From: Aliterella atlantica CENA595
GTDB taxonomy: Bacteria; Cyanobacteriota; Cyanobacteriia; Cyanobacteriales; Chroococcidiopsidaceae
DNA: 64,000 bases
NCBI RefSeq assembly: GCF_000952155.1
Contig: NZ_JYON01000002.1
Span: 186,001 to 250,000 of the forward strand
Reading direction: 5' to 3'
Shown in pieces: positions 45,594-54,852 of the stretch. Position 1 is the stretch's first letter; every line of letters starts with the position of its first letter. Under the pieces are notes generated by a model, which saw nothing but the letters and a program-made list of their open reading frames with translations, was not told where the DNA came from and made no database searches. The translations under genes and the position numbers were made by a program.

Positions 45594-45850
45594 ATTAAGT
45601 TTATATGTATCAAATTGGTTGTCAAAATTAGACTTAGCTCTTGCAGCTTGTAGCTCTGACAAATGTATGTTTTCGCTATCAAAAGTTTGTCTGATATCAG
45701 CTACAGAGAATTATATTTAGTATTGGAAGGCTGGTAAGAGGACAAGAGTTTTACAACATTCTTTAAAACAAAAAATATTATTTACATGATGTAATTTAGC
45801 TGAAAAATTAGGATATCTTTAATGCGACAAAACTTGCAAACTTTGCACAG

Positions 45851-47095
45851 TTATAGTGATTTTTGAGTATTTGCCTGATGGACAATCCCTGTGTAAAGTT
45901 GGTTCAACTGTTTGCCCATAACCTTCCAGCTATAATGTTGGCTTACTCGCGCTTGCCCTGCCTGACCCATCTTTATTTTCAGTTCTGGTTCTTTAGCTAA
46001 CTGAAGCATTGCTGCTGCTAGGTCGCGTACAGCTTGATAAGGCTCATTTGCAGGAATTTTAATACCTGTTTCATTTGTCACTTGAATCGCAGGTTCTCCC
46101 AAATTTAGACAGAGAACAGGACGACCTGCTGCCATTGCTTCTATACACTCCCATCCTCCAGAACTATGTAACCTGGGATGAACTAGCACATGGCAATCTC
46201 TCAATAGATCCAAAGTTTTTTCACGTGATAATTTACCCCAAAATTTGACTTTATGAGCAACTTGCAAGTCTTGTGCTAGGATTTGCAACCGCTTTAATTC
46301 TTCTCCTTCTCCTACAATCCAATACTCTGCATTTGGTAGATTTGCCTGAGCGAAGGCGCGTAAACCCAGATGGAAGCCTTGCCAATGCTGGAGTCTACCT
46401 ATACTGATAAACTTAATTGTTTGCCCATCGGGTATTTCATATTTAGCTAGACGTGCTATATCTTCCTCAGATAACCCTGATTCTGGTATGACTTGCACTT
46501 GACTTGCACCTAGTTTGTAGAGCCGTTCAGCTATATTTTTAGTTGTTGCTCTAATTACTGCACTCCTTTTAGTTGTCAGATGTAGGAATGGATCTCGCTC
46601 TTTTAGCCAGCCTTTAGTGCTACGGACAATTTCGTAGATTTTGGCTCTCAAGCTAAAATCCTGCCAAAAGGATGCTGGTGCAGATTCTCCACTACCTATT
46701 GGACCCCAAACTAAAGGCAGTGGCATCAGCGATAGAAAACTAGGATTGAAGTAATTCCCAAAGCTGACATCGTGAATCAGATCGAAACCAATTTTCTGAT
46801 GTAAGCGACGGGCAACAAAATACACTTGAATTTGCCAAAGGTAATAGTGGAGTTGCATTTCCTTAGTCTGTTGCCTCTGGATATCTTGCCAAAAGGGCAG
46901 AGTGACGCTAACAAAGTGAAGATTTGGTATAGGGTTGCGTGCCAGCTCTGTCTCAATTGCTTCCCAACTTTTACCCAGTCGGGTAAGTACCCAAACCTGA
47001 TGATAATTAGCAATCTCACGAATAATATGCCAATTTATACCCAATTTTGAACTGATTCCTGGTTCGCATGAGTAAGCAGATATTAAAATATTCAT
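45851..47095 (-). CDS. Family 4 glycosyltransferase, paralogue of the gene at 51053
   Basis: A 414-residue GT-B enzyme starting MNILISAYSCEPG. The acceptor domain includes VWGPIGSGESAP and the donor domain FISIGRLQHWQGFHLGLRAFA, EYWIVGEGEEL, and EX7E region SSGGWECIEAMAAGRPV. Large parts match the product of 51053-52348 almost word for word (for example IETELARNP-PNLHFV and QLHYYLWQIQ-YFVAR), so the two are duplicates that have diverged. They may add the same sugar at two places or have split in specificity. Confidence 0.88.
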   Translation of the reverse strand: MNILISAYSCEPGISSKLGINWHIIREIANYHQVWVLTRLGKSWEAIETELARNPIPNLHFVSVTLPFWQDIQRQQTKEMQLHYYLWQIQVYFVARRLHQKIGFDLIHDVSFGNYFNPSFLSLMPLPLVWGPIGSGESAPASFWQDFSLRAKIYEIVRSTKGWLKERDPFLHLTTKRSAVIRATTKNIAERLYKLGASQVQVIPESGLSEEDIARLAKYEIPDGQTIKFISIGRLQHWQGFHLGLRAFAQANLPNAEYWIVGEGEELKRLQILAQDLQVAHKVKFWGKLSREKTLDLLRDCHVLVHPRLHSSGGWECIEAMAAGRPVLCLNLGEPAIQVTNETGIKIPANEPYQAVRDLAAAMLQLAKEPELKIKMGQAGQARVSQHYSWKVMGKQLNQLYTGIVHQANTQKSL

Positions 47096-47341
47096 ACTTG
47101 TATTAAATTAACCAATATGCTGAGGAATTATTTTGAGCGTCTTCGGAGATAGTGAAGTAGGATTGAGTTAAAGAAAAGTCGAATTTTAATAGACTGGCTG
47201 GATTTGCATTTATTTGGGCATTGCCAAGCTCTACCTAATTCACAATTTCTGTGTAGGCATAATTAACCAAGTCAATAATCAACTTCTATTGCTAGCTAAA
47301 CAGCGTTGGCGATTGGCAACATATATTCGATAATTTTCGTG

Positions 47342-48733
47342 TTATGTCGCTACCCATTTTTGGTTTGATGATTTAGTAGCCCTTTGTGTTTGTTTCAACA
47401 AGCGCCGTTCTTGCCAGGGCAGTCCTAGCATAAATGCGATCGAAAGCATGAACCCTGGTTCTTCCATCTGAGTGAAAATACAACCAAGGACTAAAACAGC
47501 TAGTAAAGTAACTCGCAAAAAATCATTTAGACCAAAGTGTTGCCAAGCTAAATAAGTTAAAAACAGATATGCTCCTAAACCCAAAAGTCCTAAATCTCCC
47601 CAAAGTCCCGCCCAACCAAATATAGGACTAAATAGACTAGAACTATAACAAAGCCAGAAACTGTTGACAAACTCAATTGCTTGCTCGCCAATTAGGCTAG
47701 TAGTAGCGCCTAGAGGACCAAGTATTGACCAATAATCCCTCAAAAACCATGCTCCCAGACGACTAACTGTATGTCCAGGACCTAGACCAAACAACGAATT
47801 TAGCGGCGATTGATAATAGGCTAAAATTGATCGCACCGAGTAGAATTTGGCATACCAAGCCTCGCCATCAGGTCCGTAAAGTTCTGGTCTTGCCCAAGCT
47901 GTAAAACTAGCAAAGGCTTCTAAGTTTTGGACGCACCAAAGAAAGGCGTAGCCGACGACAATAATCGTACTGAGAAGTTTTATAGTTTTAGCTAGATTCT
48001 TCGTGTTAAGCACGATCAATAAAACCCAGGCGACAGCATAGGCAAGTAGAAGTTGTTTGGAATCAGAAAATAAAACATGCCAAAAGGCTGCTACAAGAGC
48101 AGCTATACGAATCCAGAGCGGAAAAGTCTTTTTATCAGTAAAAAAGTATAGGGCAAAAGCAACTGATACCGAGGCAGATATATAGTTCCCAGCTCCACTC
48201 ACGAAAAAGACTCCACCGCATCCGTCCGTCCCATTAAATCCTTCTGCATAAAGTTTTCCAGCATCAATTAGGGGTTTTTGGGCAGCAGCAAGTCCGAAGT
48301 TAATTAAAGCTGACCACAGCAACCACTTCTTGATGCGTGTAATTGATTGATAGGACATAGGAATGCAAACGATCGCCAGCAGGAACATGAATGGTTCGCC
48401 CAGCATCATATAAGAAACTATGGCATTGATTAAGCCCGTACTGTTCCACAAAGCACTAGCAAATACTACAACCAAAAGAGTGAAAAGTCCGAATATGAAA
48501 GAATATGCGATCGCAATCTGATTGCGATCCTTTGCCCGACTTGTAAATAACACAATCCCTAGAACAAATGGCACAATTGCGAAGTGCGCGAGGTTAAGAA
48601 TTGAAGGAGCACCAGTAATTGAACAAAAAATTCTGGAGTAAAAAACTACAGAAAAGGCAATGATAATTAAGGTTGAGTTCCCTATCCATCCCTTTGTCTT
48701 CGATTTCCTAGCTATAGGTGAGTGCGGATGCAT
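47342..48733 (-). CDS. Wzy-like O-antigen/exopolysaccharide polymerase
   Basis: A 463-residue polytopic membrane protein with about eleven hydrophobic segments and a larger outside loop (about 280-340, with SVRSILAYYQSPLNSLFGLGPGHTVSR). Topology, length and the GLGPG motif fit Wzy-type polymerases that join flipped repeat units. I start at ATG 48733 (MHPHSPIARKSK) because GGAG lies nine bases upstream; two earlier starts are in frame. It is the only polymerase candidate in the cluster. Sequence in this family is poorly conserved, so the call rests on topology and neighbours. Confidence 0.78.
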   Translation of the reverse strand: MHPHSPIARKSKTKGWIGNSTLIIIAFSVVFYSRIFCSITGAPSILNLAHFAIVPFVLGIVLFTSRAKDRNQIAIAYSFIFGLFTLLVVVFASALWNSTGLINAIVSYMMLGEPFMFLLAIVCIPMSYQSITRIKKWLLWSALINFGLAAAQKPLIDAGKLYAEGFNGTDGCGGVFFVSGAGNYISASVSVAFALYFFTDKKTFPLWIRIAALVAAFWHVLFSDSKQLLLAYAVAWVLLIVLNTKNLAKTIKLLSTIIVVGYAFLWCVQNLEAFASFTAWARPELYGPDGEAWYAKFYSVRSILAYYQSPLNSLFGLGPGHTVSRLGAWFLRDYWSILGPLGATTSLIGEQAIEFVNSFWLCYSSSLFSPIFGWAGLWGDLGLLGLGAYLFLTYLAWQHFGLNDFLRVTLLAVLVLGCIFTQMEEPGFMLSIAFMLGLPWQERRLLKQTQRATKSSNQKWVAT

Positions 48734-48958
48734 AACAGGGATCTCCATTATGAATGTTTGAAGCAACAAGGTAAAATTTGGAAGTTCGCCTAAATCCTCA
48801 CATAAATAACTGTGTCAATCGCTAATATTTTTCACGTCGCTCAACCCTTGCTGTTGTCCTTGAAAAGCGATGTATTTACTGTTTTTATTAAATTATTAAA
48901 ATATAAAAAATGATGATTTCTTATTTAGTTCATAAGCATCAATGAGTTTTGTATTATC

Positions 48959-50029
48959 TTATTTCTCTTTTTCAAAACTACTATTACTTTTATTAATTTG
49001 CTCTGCCATATAATAGCCTACAACTACTTCCGAACACTTGGCTTGCCACCACTGTATAGATGCTTCATGCTTGGATTCTTTCAGTTCTGGGCTTTGCATT
49101 ATTTTTGTAATTTTCTGTTCTAACTCGCTCCATGTTGATAGCTGGATGGCTGGAGAACCTTGATAAAACCAGCGATGAGGTAAGGCTTCTGTAATAATGA
49201 TGCAACCGTATCTTAACCCTTCAAAAAAACGAAACGTTTCAAACAAACTGCCGCGCGGAGCAAGGCAAATTTTTGCATCCATTAGCTTTTCAGAGTAGCT
49301 TCGCGTATCTTTTGGAAACTTAGCTTCTACTCCAAAATTATCAGTTGTGCCTATAGCAATTTTGAATTCTGGGTACTTGGCTTGAAGTTTTTCTAAAGCC
49401 GATAGCATTTCTGCGCGAGCAAGATCTTTTGGGTTTCGCAACCACCGCCGCCGCGACCAAATTGGATAAGATTCGGTAACCAAACTACCTGCAAAGAAAA
49501 AATCGTACTGGCGTTCTAGAATCGGCTTAATTGGTAAACTTGCTTGATTGTAGTAGCCAAGTGGAACATCATAAATTGGTGCAACTTTGTTGCTTTTTAT
49601 GCGATGGAACCAAGCGTTTAGTAAACTTGGAGTGCGAACAACCCAAACCCGCAAAAACTGCATGAAAGACATCAGATTTAGGTAAGAAGGTTTAAGCAAG
49701 GAATTGCTACCAATTATCGGTTGCATACTTAGAGTTTTGAAAACAGCCCGCACCTGATGAATATAGCGGGGGATACGGCTAAATTCATCTCCCAGTACAA
49801 TAGCAACTACATTGTCTCCGTAGGATGGTAATCGCTCGACATCCCATGTTAGATATACTGTTAAGCCCTCAACTTTCAGCCTTTGCTCCATTGCCTCAAA
49901 GACTTTACCAAAGTACACGCAGTCGCAGGGCAGATGCCGTTCTACTTGAATATCTATCAAAGGAATTGGGCTGAGAGGAGATTCTTTCAAACAGACGAAG
50001 TACTGGTTAGTGACTTGTTTTATAATCAT
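48959..50029 (-). CDS. Exostosin-like (GT47-type) glycosyltransferase
   Basis: A 356-residue soluble protein. The C-terminal half has the exostosin-type pattern SEKLMDAKICLAPRGSLFETFRFFEGLRYGCIIIT (about 240-274), followed by ALPHRWFYQ, as in GT47 domains. The N-terminal half (YLTWDVERLPSYGDN, IVLGDEFSRIPRYI) resembles cyanobacterial proteins of the same kind. A second exostosin-like gene is at 54853, with no close sequence match. It probably adds a sugar to the cluster's repeat unit. Family fairly sure, donor unknown. Confidence 0.7.
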   Translation of the reverse strand: MIIKQVTNQYFVCLKESPLSPIPLIDIQVERHLPCDCVYFGKVFEAMEQRLKVEGLTVYLTWDVERLPSYGDNVVAIVLGDEFSRIPRYIHQVRAVFKTLSMQPIIGSNSLLKPSYLNLMSFMQFLRVWVVRTPSLLNAWFHRIKSNKVAPIYDVPLGYYNQASLPIKPILERQYDFFFAGSLVTESYPIWSRRRWLRNPKDLARAEMLSALEKLQAKYPEFKIAIGTTDNFGVEAKFPKDTRSYSEKLMDAKICLAPRGSLFETFRFFEGLRYGCIIITEALPHRWFYQGSPAIQLSTWSELEQKITKIMQSPELKESKHEASIQWWQAKCSEVVVGYYMAEQINKSNSSFEKEK

Positions 50030-50081
50030 ATGCTCTCATTTTCTAGAATTCTAACTGTGATGTAGCTTATGAGTTAAACCG

Positions 50082-50993
50082 TCACTTACTCACTTCTTTG
50101 GCATTGATATTTCCCAACCCTGCTTGTACTTGTCGCATGATTTTTAACAGAGCGGGAGAGTCATAAGCAAAGTTCTTAATCTTTGTCTTAACGACATTAG
50201 TTAAGGAATAGTCTGGCTGATTGCGATAAAAACTTACGCCTTTATAAGTTTGATAAGCAATGTAGTCTTTAGTGGTAAAAAGGTTGCCAAATTTATACTC
50301 TGATGGAATATAGTGTCCAGTCAATGACTTTCTAGAGCAACGGGTATCTTGAGTTGGTAAAGCGCCATGAACGGTTTTAGAACTCCAAAATAGAACATCT
50401 CCTTTTTTTAATTCAGGTGCTTTAATATCGTCCCGATTAGAATCAACGTAAGCTTTAATACGTTGCAACCACTCACTATGGGATAAATTCGGAGTATCGC
50501 TATGAAAGTCAGGATTCTCAACTGACTTCGGTACTACATAGAATCTTCCTGCTCGCTCGTCGATATCTTCCAAAGCAATCCAAGAACCAACAAGATGCCC
50601 GTTCGGAACGGTATCCAGATACCACCAGTCTTGGTGAGGCTGAGTTTCAGTATTTGCATCAAATAGCATGGTTTGCATTAGATTAAAACTATGCGAACCC
50701 GTAATTTGTCGTAGAGCATCTTGAATCGAATCGCCACAATATATTTCCTTGGCAATATTGCTAAACTCAGGAAACTTTTCGTAGTCGTGAATATCTAGGA
50801 AAGACTGTTCGACATAACCAAATTCATTTAAACGATTAACTTCATACTGGTTTGTACTTTGTCGAAAGAATGGATAGCGGGAGAGAACAATTTTTTTCGT
50901 ATACAACTCTAGTAATCGATCGATTAGATCGATAGGAATCAAGTTGCGGAAAACAATATAGCCATTTTCTTGATAGTAGTTTTTTGGTTCCAT
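50082..50993 (-). CDS. Phytanoyl-CoA dioxygenase (PhyH) family protein
   Basis: A 303-residue Fe(II)/2-oxoglutarate oxygenase-like protein. The metal triad is visible: His120 and Asp122 in QPHQDWWY and His209 in KTVHGALP, with Arg218/Arg221 after it for the cosubstrate. The GSWIALEDIDERAGRFYVVP strand is typical. A strong ribosome site (AAGGAG) precedes ATG 50993. Set among sugar genes, it may hydroxylate a sugar, lipid or small precursor of the polymer, but the substrate is unknown. It is likely co-transcribed with its neighbours. Confidence 0.85.
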   Translation of the reverse strand: MEPKNYYQENGYIVFRNLIPIDLIDRLLELYTKKIVLSRYPFFRQSTNQYEVNRLNEFGYVEQSFLDIHDYEKFPEFSNIAKEIYCGDSIQDALRQITGSHSFNLMQTMLFDANTETQPHQDWWYLDTVPNGHLVGSWIALEDIDERAGRFYVVPKSVENPDFHSDTPNLSHSEWLQRIKAYVDSNRDDIKAPELKKGDVLFWSSKTVHGALPTQDTRCSRKSLTGHYIPSEYKFGNLFTTKDYIAYQTYKGVSFYRNQPDYSLTNVVKTKIKNFAYDSPALLKIMRQVQAGLGNINAKEVSK

Positions 50994-51052
50994 AAAATTA
51001 TCTCCTTTCGCTGTTTCAGATGTGCTATGTATAAGAATTAGAGCGATCGCAA

Positions 51053-52348
51053 TTATGGGTGAGAAGAGGAGCGATCGCTCAGAAAAGTAGTTCTTGCTGC
51101 CGACTGTAACGGTAGGTCTTCAAGCTGAGATTGAGTGACAATTTCCTGGTAAAGATTTGCCAAGTCACGCCCCTTAGCTTCCCAATTAAAACTTTCTCTG
51201 ACTCTTTTGCGTCCTGCTTCCCCCATGCGCTGTTGCAGATCGCGATCGCCTGCTAACCAAGTAATTGCTTTCGATAGCTCTCGAACAGCTTGCTCAGGTG
51301 TGGAAGCAGCTACTTTAAAGCCAGTATCATTGGTAACTTGAACTGCGGGTCCTCCCAAGTTTAAACAAATGACGGGAAGCCCTGCTGCCATTGCTTCTAG
51401 ACAAACCCAGCCACCAGAGTCATGTAAGCTAGGATGAATGAGTGCTGTCCCCATACGCAGCTTTTGTAGAACTTCTTCTCGTGGCAGATTTTGCCAGAAC
51501 TTGACTTGTTTGGAGATTCCTAAATCATCAGCCAGCTTTTGCAGTCGTTTCCTTTCAGGACCATCTCCCAGAATCCAGTACTCCGCATCTGGGATCTGAG
51601 CCTGAGCAAACGCCCGTAAACCAAGATGGAAACCTTTCCAGTGCAAGAGTCTGCCACTGCTGATAAATCTAGCTGATGCAGCCGATCTGGGAAATTGAGC
51701 AAGACGGGCAATATCCTCGCCAGCTAAACCAGACTCTGATTCAACCTGCACTTGCTTTGCTCCCAACTTCCAGATTCGAGATGCCGTGTCTTGAGTTGTT
51801 GCTCTGACAAAGGCACTGCGTCGAGCAGTAAAACGGACAAAGGGATCGGACTCAAACACCCAGCAAGCAAGCAAGCGAACAATTTCATGAATCTTATTGC
51901 GGAGATTGAAATCTTGCCAAAATGCTTTCGGGGCAAATTCGCCACCACCCACAGGACCCCAAAGTAGGGGAATGGGAAGGAATGCGAGAAAGCTGGGACG
52001 CGAGTATTTGACAAAGGTGACGTGGTGGGCAAGGTCGAAGTCGATTTGCTGGTGAAGGTGACGGGCAACAAAATAGGCTTGAATTTGCCAGAGGTAATAA
52101 TGTAGTTGCATCAAACCAAACCCCCATTTCCACATACTGTCAAAGATGGGTAGGTTGAAGTAGACAAAGTGCAAATTCGGTTCGGGGTTACGAGCCAGTT
52201 CTGTTTCAATGGTTTCCTTGCCTTCATCCGGTCGGGTTAGCACCCAAACCTCGTGATATTTAGCAACTGCCTTGGCAACATTCCAGCCAACACCACGCTC
52301 TGACCCCTTTCCTGGTTCACACGAATAAGCAGATAACAAAATTTTCAT
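51053..52348 (-). CDS. Family 4 glycosyltransferase, paralogue of the gene at 45851
   Basis: A 431-residue GT-B enzyme beginning MKILLSAYSCEPGKGSERG, with LLWGPVGGGEFAP in the acceptor domain, FISSGRLLHWKGFHLGLRAFA and EYWILGDGPERKRLQ in the donor domain, and HDSGGWVCLEAMAAGLPV carrying the EX7E-type residues. It has about 20 more C-terminal residues than its duplicate at 45851. It lies 18 bases after the next GT4 gene upstream on this strand, so they are one transcription unit. Confidence 0.88.
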   Translation of the reverse strand: MKILLSAYSCEPGKGSERGVGWNVAKAVAKYHEVWVLTRPDEGKETIETELARNPEPNLHFVYFNLPIFDSMWKWGFGLMQLHYYLWQIQAYFVARHLHQQIDFDLAHHVTFVKYSRPSFLAFLPIPLLWGPVGGGEFAPKAFWQDFNLRNKIHEIVRLLACWVFESDPFVRFTARRSAFVRATTQDTASRIWKLGAKQVQVESESGLAGEDIARLAQFPRSAASARFISSGRLLHWKGFHLGLRAFAQAQIPDAEYWILGDGPERKRLQKLADDLGISKQVKFWQNLPREEVLQKLRMGTALIHPSLHDSGGWVCLEAMAAGLPVICLNLGGPAVQVTNDTGFKVAASTPEQAVRELSKAITWLAGDRDLQQRMGEAGRKRVRESFNWEAKGRDLANLYQEIVTQSQLEDLPLQSAARTTFLSDRSSSHP

Positions 52349-52366
52349 CGGTACTTCCTCCTTTCT

Positions 52367-53476
52367 CTAGCCAGGCTGCAAAAGTTTTTCGTAAATTGTA
52401 GCGACCTGCTCTGCCGTGTTTTGCCAGGTAAAAGGCTTGACTCTGGCGAATCCTTTGTTTACTAAATCGGTATAGAGAGTACGATCTTTGTAAAGACGAA
52501 GCACCGCATCCGCGATCGCTTGCACAGAATTGGGATCGACCAAAAGCCCGCTGTCTCCCACGACTTCTGGCATTGATGAAACATTGGATGTAATCGCTGG
52601 AGTACCGCACGCCATCGCTTCTAACAATGTCATGCCAAATCCTTCAAATAGGGAAGGAGAAACTAATACATCCGCTGCGTTGTAGAAATCAACCAAGGTA
52701 GCTCTGTCTGGTTTGCCTAAGTAGCGCACGACTTGTTCCAGTTGCAGGTGTTGAATTAGGTCTTTCTGCTCGGCTGTAAAGTCCGAACCTACCTTCCAGA
52801 AGACAAACGATAAGCCTACCTGGTTTAAAATTGCTAGGGATTGCAGAATGTTTAGGAGATTTTTCCGGCGATGGTCAGACCCAACATTCAGCAAACAGAA
52901 TGTATTGGGTTGTAGAGCATACTGCTGGCGAATTGACTGCACCCGATCTGGCAAAGGCTGAAATACTGCCTCAACTGCATTTGGAACCACACGAATGCGA
53001 TCCGGTTCGAGATTGAGAATTTGAACGGTATCTTTAGCCGTTGCAGCAGAGACAGCAACAACGCGATCGGCATAGCGCATTCCTTGAATGGCATGAAGCC
53101 ACATCTGATGGCTGACCATCGGCAATTGGACTGAAGCAACACGGTTGTCTGAGTAGAAATAGTTAATCAAGTCATGGCACGTCACAACAGTTCGTTTAGC
53201 TGTTTTCCGCAGCCAATAGACCATATGTGCCTCTGCTGCTTCTACAATATGAACGATATCTGTATCCTGTTGCGTGACGTGGCGGGGAAAATTCCAGAAC
53301 CGCTCGTAGTATTTTCTGACTCTGACTAATGACGAACGGCTTTTTCGATCTATCGGTTGCGGAAATAGTTCGACAATCTCCCATTCAGGACGTATAGCCC
53401 TTAGTCCTGACACCAAGCCTTCGGCATAGACATCCATGCTGAATTCAGGCATTGTGCGCGCGATCGCGATCCGCAT
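52367..53476 (-). CDS. Family 4 glycosyltransferase
   Basis: A 369-residue GT-B enzyme. It begins MRIAIARTMPEFSMDVYAEGL; DIVHIVEAAEAH and VVTCHDLINYFY lie in the acceptor domain; LLNVGSDHRRKNLLNILQSLA and EX7E SLFEGFGMTLLEAMACGTPAI mark the donor domain. Its ATG overlaps the stop of the preceding GT4 gene (53476), showing translational coupling. Similar enzymes are mannosyl- or rhamnosyltransferases, but the sugar is not fixed here. Confidence 0.88.
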   Translation of the reverse strand: MRIAIARTMPEFSMDVYAEGLVSGLRAIRPEWEIVELFPQPIDRKSRSSLVRVRKYYERFWNFPRHVTQQDTDIVHIVEAAEAHMVYWLRKTAKRTVVTCHDLINYFYSDNRVASVQLPMVSHQMWLHAIQGMRYADRVVAVSAATAKDTVQILNLEPDRIRVVPNAVEAVFQPLPDRVQSIRQQYALQPNTFCLLNVGSDHRRKNLLNILQSLAILNQVGLSFVFWKVGSDFTAEQKDLIQHLQLEQVVRYLGKPDRATLVDFYNAADVLVSPSLFEGFGMTLLEAMACGTPAITSNVSSMPEVVGDSGLLVDPNSVQAIADAVLRLYKDRTLYTDLVNKGFARVKPFTWQNTAEQVATIYEKLLQPG

Positions 53477-54753
53477 CAGTTCAATCCCCCTGTTGCTTCA
53501 TTCTGTATTGGTTCCTTCATCGAAGTGGTGAATGCAGCATGATTTTCAATCGGGGGAGTCAGCTTTTGCCACAAAGCGATCGACCTTTCGGCAATGCGTT
53601 GATGGGTATACATCTGATTTACCCGCTCCAAGCCGTAGTTTCCTACCTCTTGTCTCCAGTCTGGATCGTGCATCATGCGCTTCAAGATTGCTGCCAATCC
53701 GCTAATATTTTCTTCCTCAAATATCAAGTCTTCTCGCCCAATCGCATGAGGAATTTCACCGCTCGACGAGCCAATCACCGGAATTCCCATCGCCATTGCT
53801 TCGATCAGGACGTGACCGAATTGCTCTTTCCATTCAGGAGTGGTGCGGGAGGGCAACACCAGCACGTCAAATTCGCTAATGACCTCTGGGGCTTGCTCGT
53901 GACAGACAGCACCCTGCCAGATGACTCGATCTGCTATTGCTTGCTCTTGGGCTATCTGCTTCAGTTCTGCTTCGCTGGAACCAGCGCCACAAATGAGAAT
54001 GCGAAAGTTGCAGCCCTGTTCGCATAGCTGGCGAGCAGCAGCGAAAATCAAGTCGATCCCCTTACCGCGAGCTAACCGTCCGAAGAACCCAATTTGGAAT
54101 GGGCGATCGCTAGAACCTGTTTTGTGTTGGCGGGGTGCAAAGAATTCAGGGTCAACGCCCATCTGTGGCATGACTTCTAGCAAGCCAGCGTAACCCCAAC
54201 GACGCACGATTTCTGCTCCATCCTGATTACCGCAAAGCATCAAGCGAGCAGTATTGAGAACTAACTGACAAGTCAAGCGACGCAAAAGGGGCAGTTGCCG
54301 CTCCATATTTTCCCAGCCAAAGATAGCTAGGGGTTTGCCAGTGAATCGACTCCAAATAGCTAATTCAAATGCACACAAAGAGAATGCTTCTTCTTCTACC
54401 TGAACGATGTCGGGACGAAAATCATTTAGCACTTGCCACAGCGCCCAGGGAGCGTAGATGTGCGCTCCTCCACGCCCGCTAAACAAGACAGGAGCCGAGT
54501 AGGTGCGGATATTGAAGTAGGGGGTTTCTAGTGGGATGAGTCGATTCCATTCCAATGCTTTCCAGTTGCTCGGAGCCAAAAGACCGACTTCAACGTTACC
54601 AGTTTGGGCGATCGCATTTAGCTTTCCCTGATTTACACCAACTACGTAGGCATGACTGACAAACAGAACGCGCAATGTCGAGTTTTGTTTACTCGAAGCA
54701 TCTGGAAGTCTAGTAGAATTTACAGCACTCGATTTATGGGATGTTTTAAACAT
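53476..54753 (-). CDS. Family 4 glycosyltransferase
   Basis: A 425-residue GT-B enzyme with a poorly structured N-terminal tail (first about 28 residues), then LRVLFVSHAYVVGVNQGKLNAIA. The donor domain shows IGFFGRLARGKGIDLIF and RILICGAGSSEAEL, with the EX7E motif as EQFGHVLIEAMAMGIPVIG. Its stop overlaps the next gene's ATG by one base. It is the first of three tightly packed GT4 genes (53476, 52367, 51053). The sugar and the linkage cannot be assigned. Confidence 0.88.
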   Translation of the reverse strand: MFKTSHKSSAVNSTRLPDASSKQNSTLRVLFVSHAYVVGVNQGKLNAIAQTGNVEVGLLAPSNWKALEWNRLIPLETPYFNIRTYSAPVLFSGRGGAHIYAPWALWQVLNDFRPDIVQVEEEAFSLCAFELAIWSRFTGKPLAIFGWENMERQLPLLRRLTCQLVLNTARLMLCGNQDGAEIVRRWGYAGLLEVMPQMGVDPEFFAPRQHKTGSSDRPFQIGFFGRLARGKGIDLIFAAARQLCEQGCNFRILICGAGSSEAELKQIAQEQAIADRVIWQGAVCHEQAPEVISEFDVLVLPSRTTPEWKEQFGHVLIEAMAMGIPVIGSSSGEIPHAIGREDLIFEEENISGLAAILKRMMHDPDWRQEVGNYGLERVNQMYTHQRIAERSIALWQKLTPPIENHAAFTTSMKEPIQNEATGGLN

Positions 54754-54852
54754 GATGATGCTACGTTAATGCTGTACTTGATAGGTGAGTTTTTAAGGAA
54801 TTTGCTAATTGTATTTCGCTAACCTTGCTGAAATATCAAAATTTTTGTCTTG

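Noticed and set aside
51724..52133. Minus-strand open frames within the GT4 gene at 51053
   Set aside because: These are out-of-frame shadows of a gene with full GT4 motifs.
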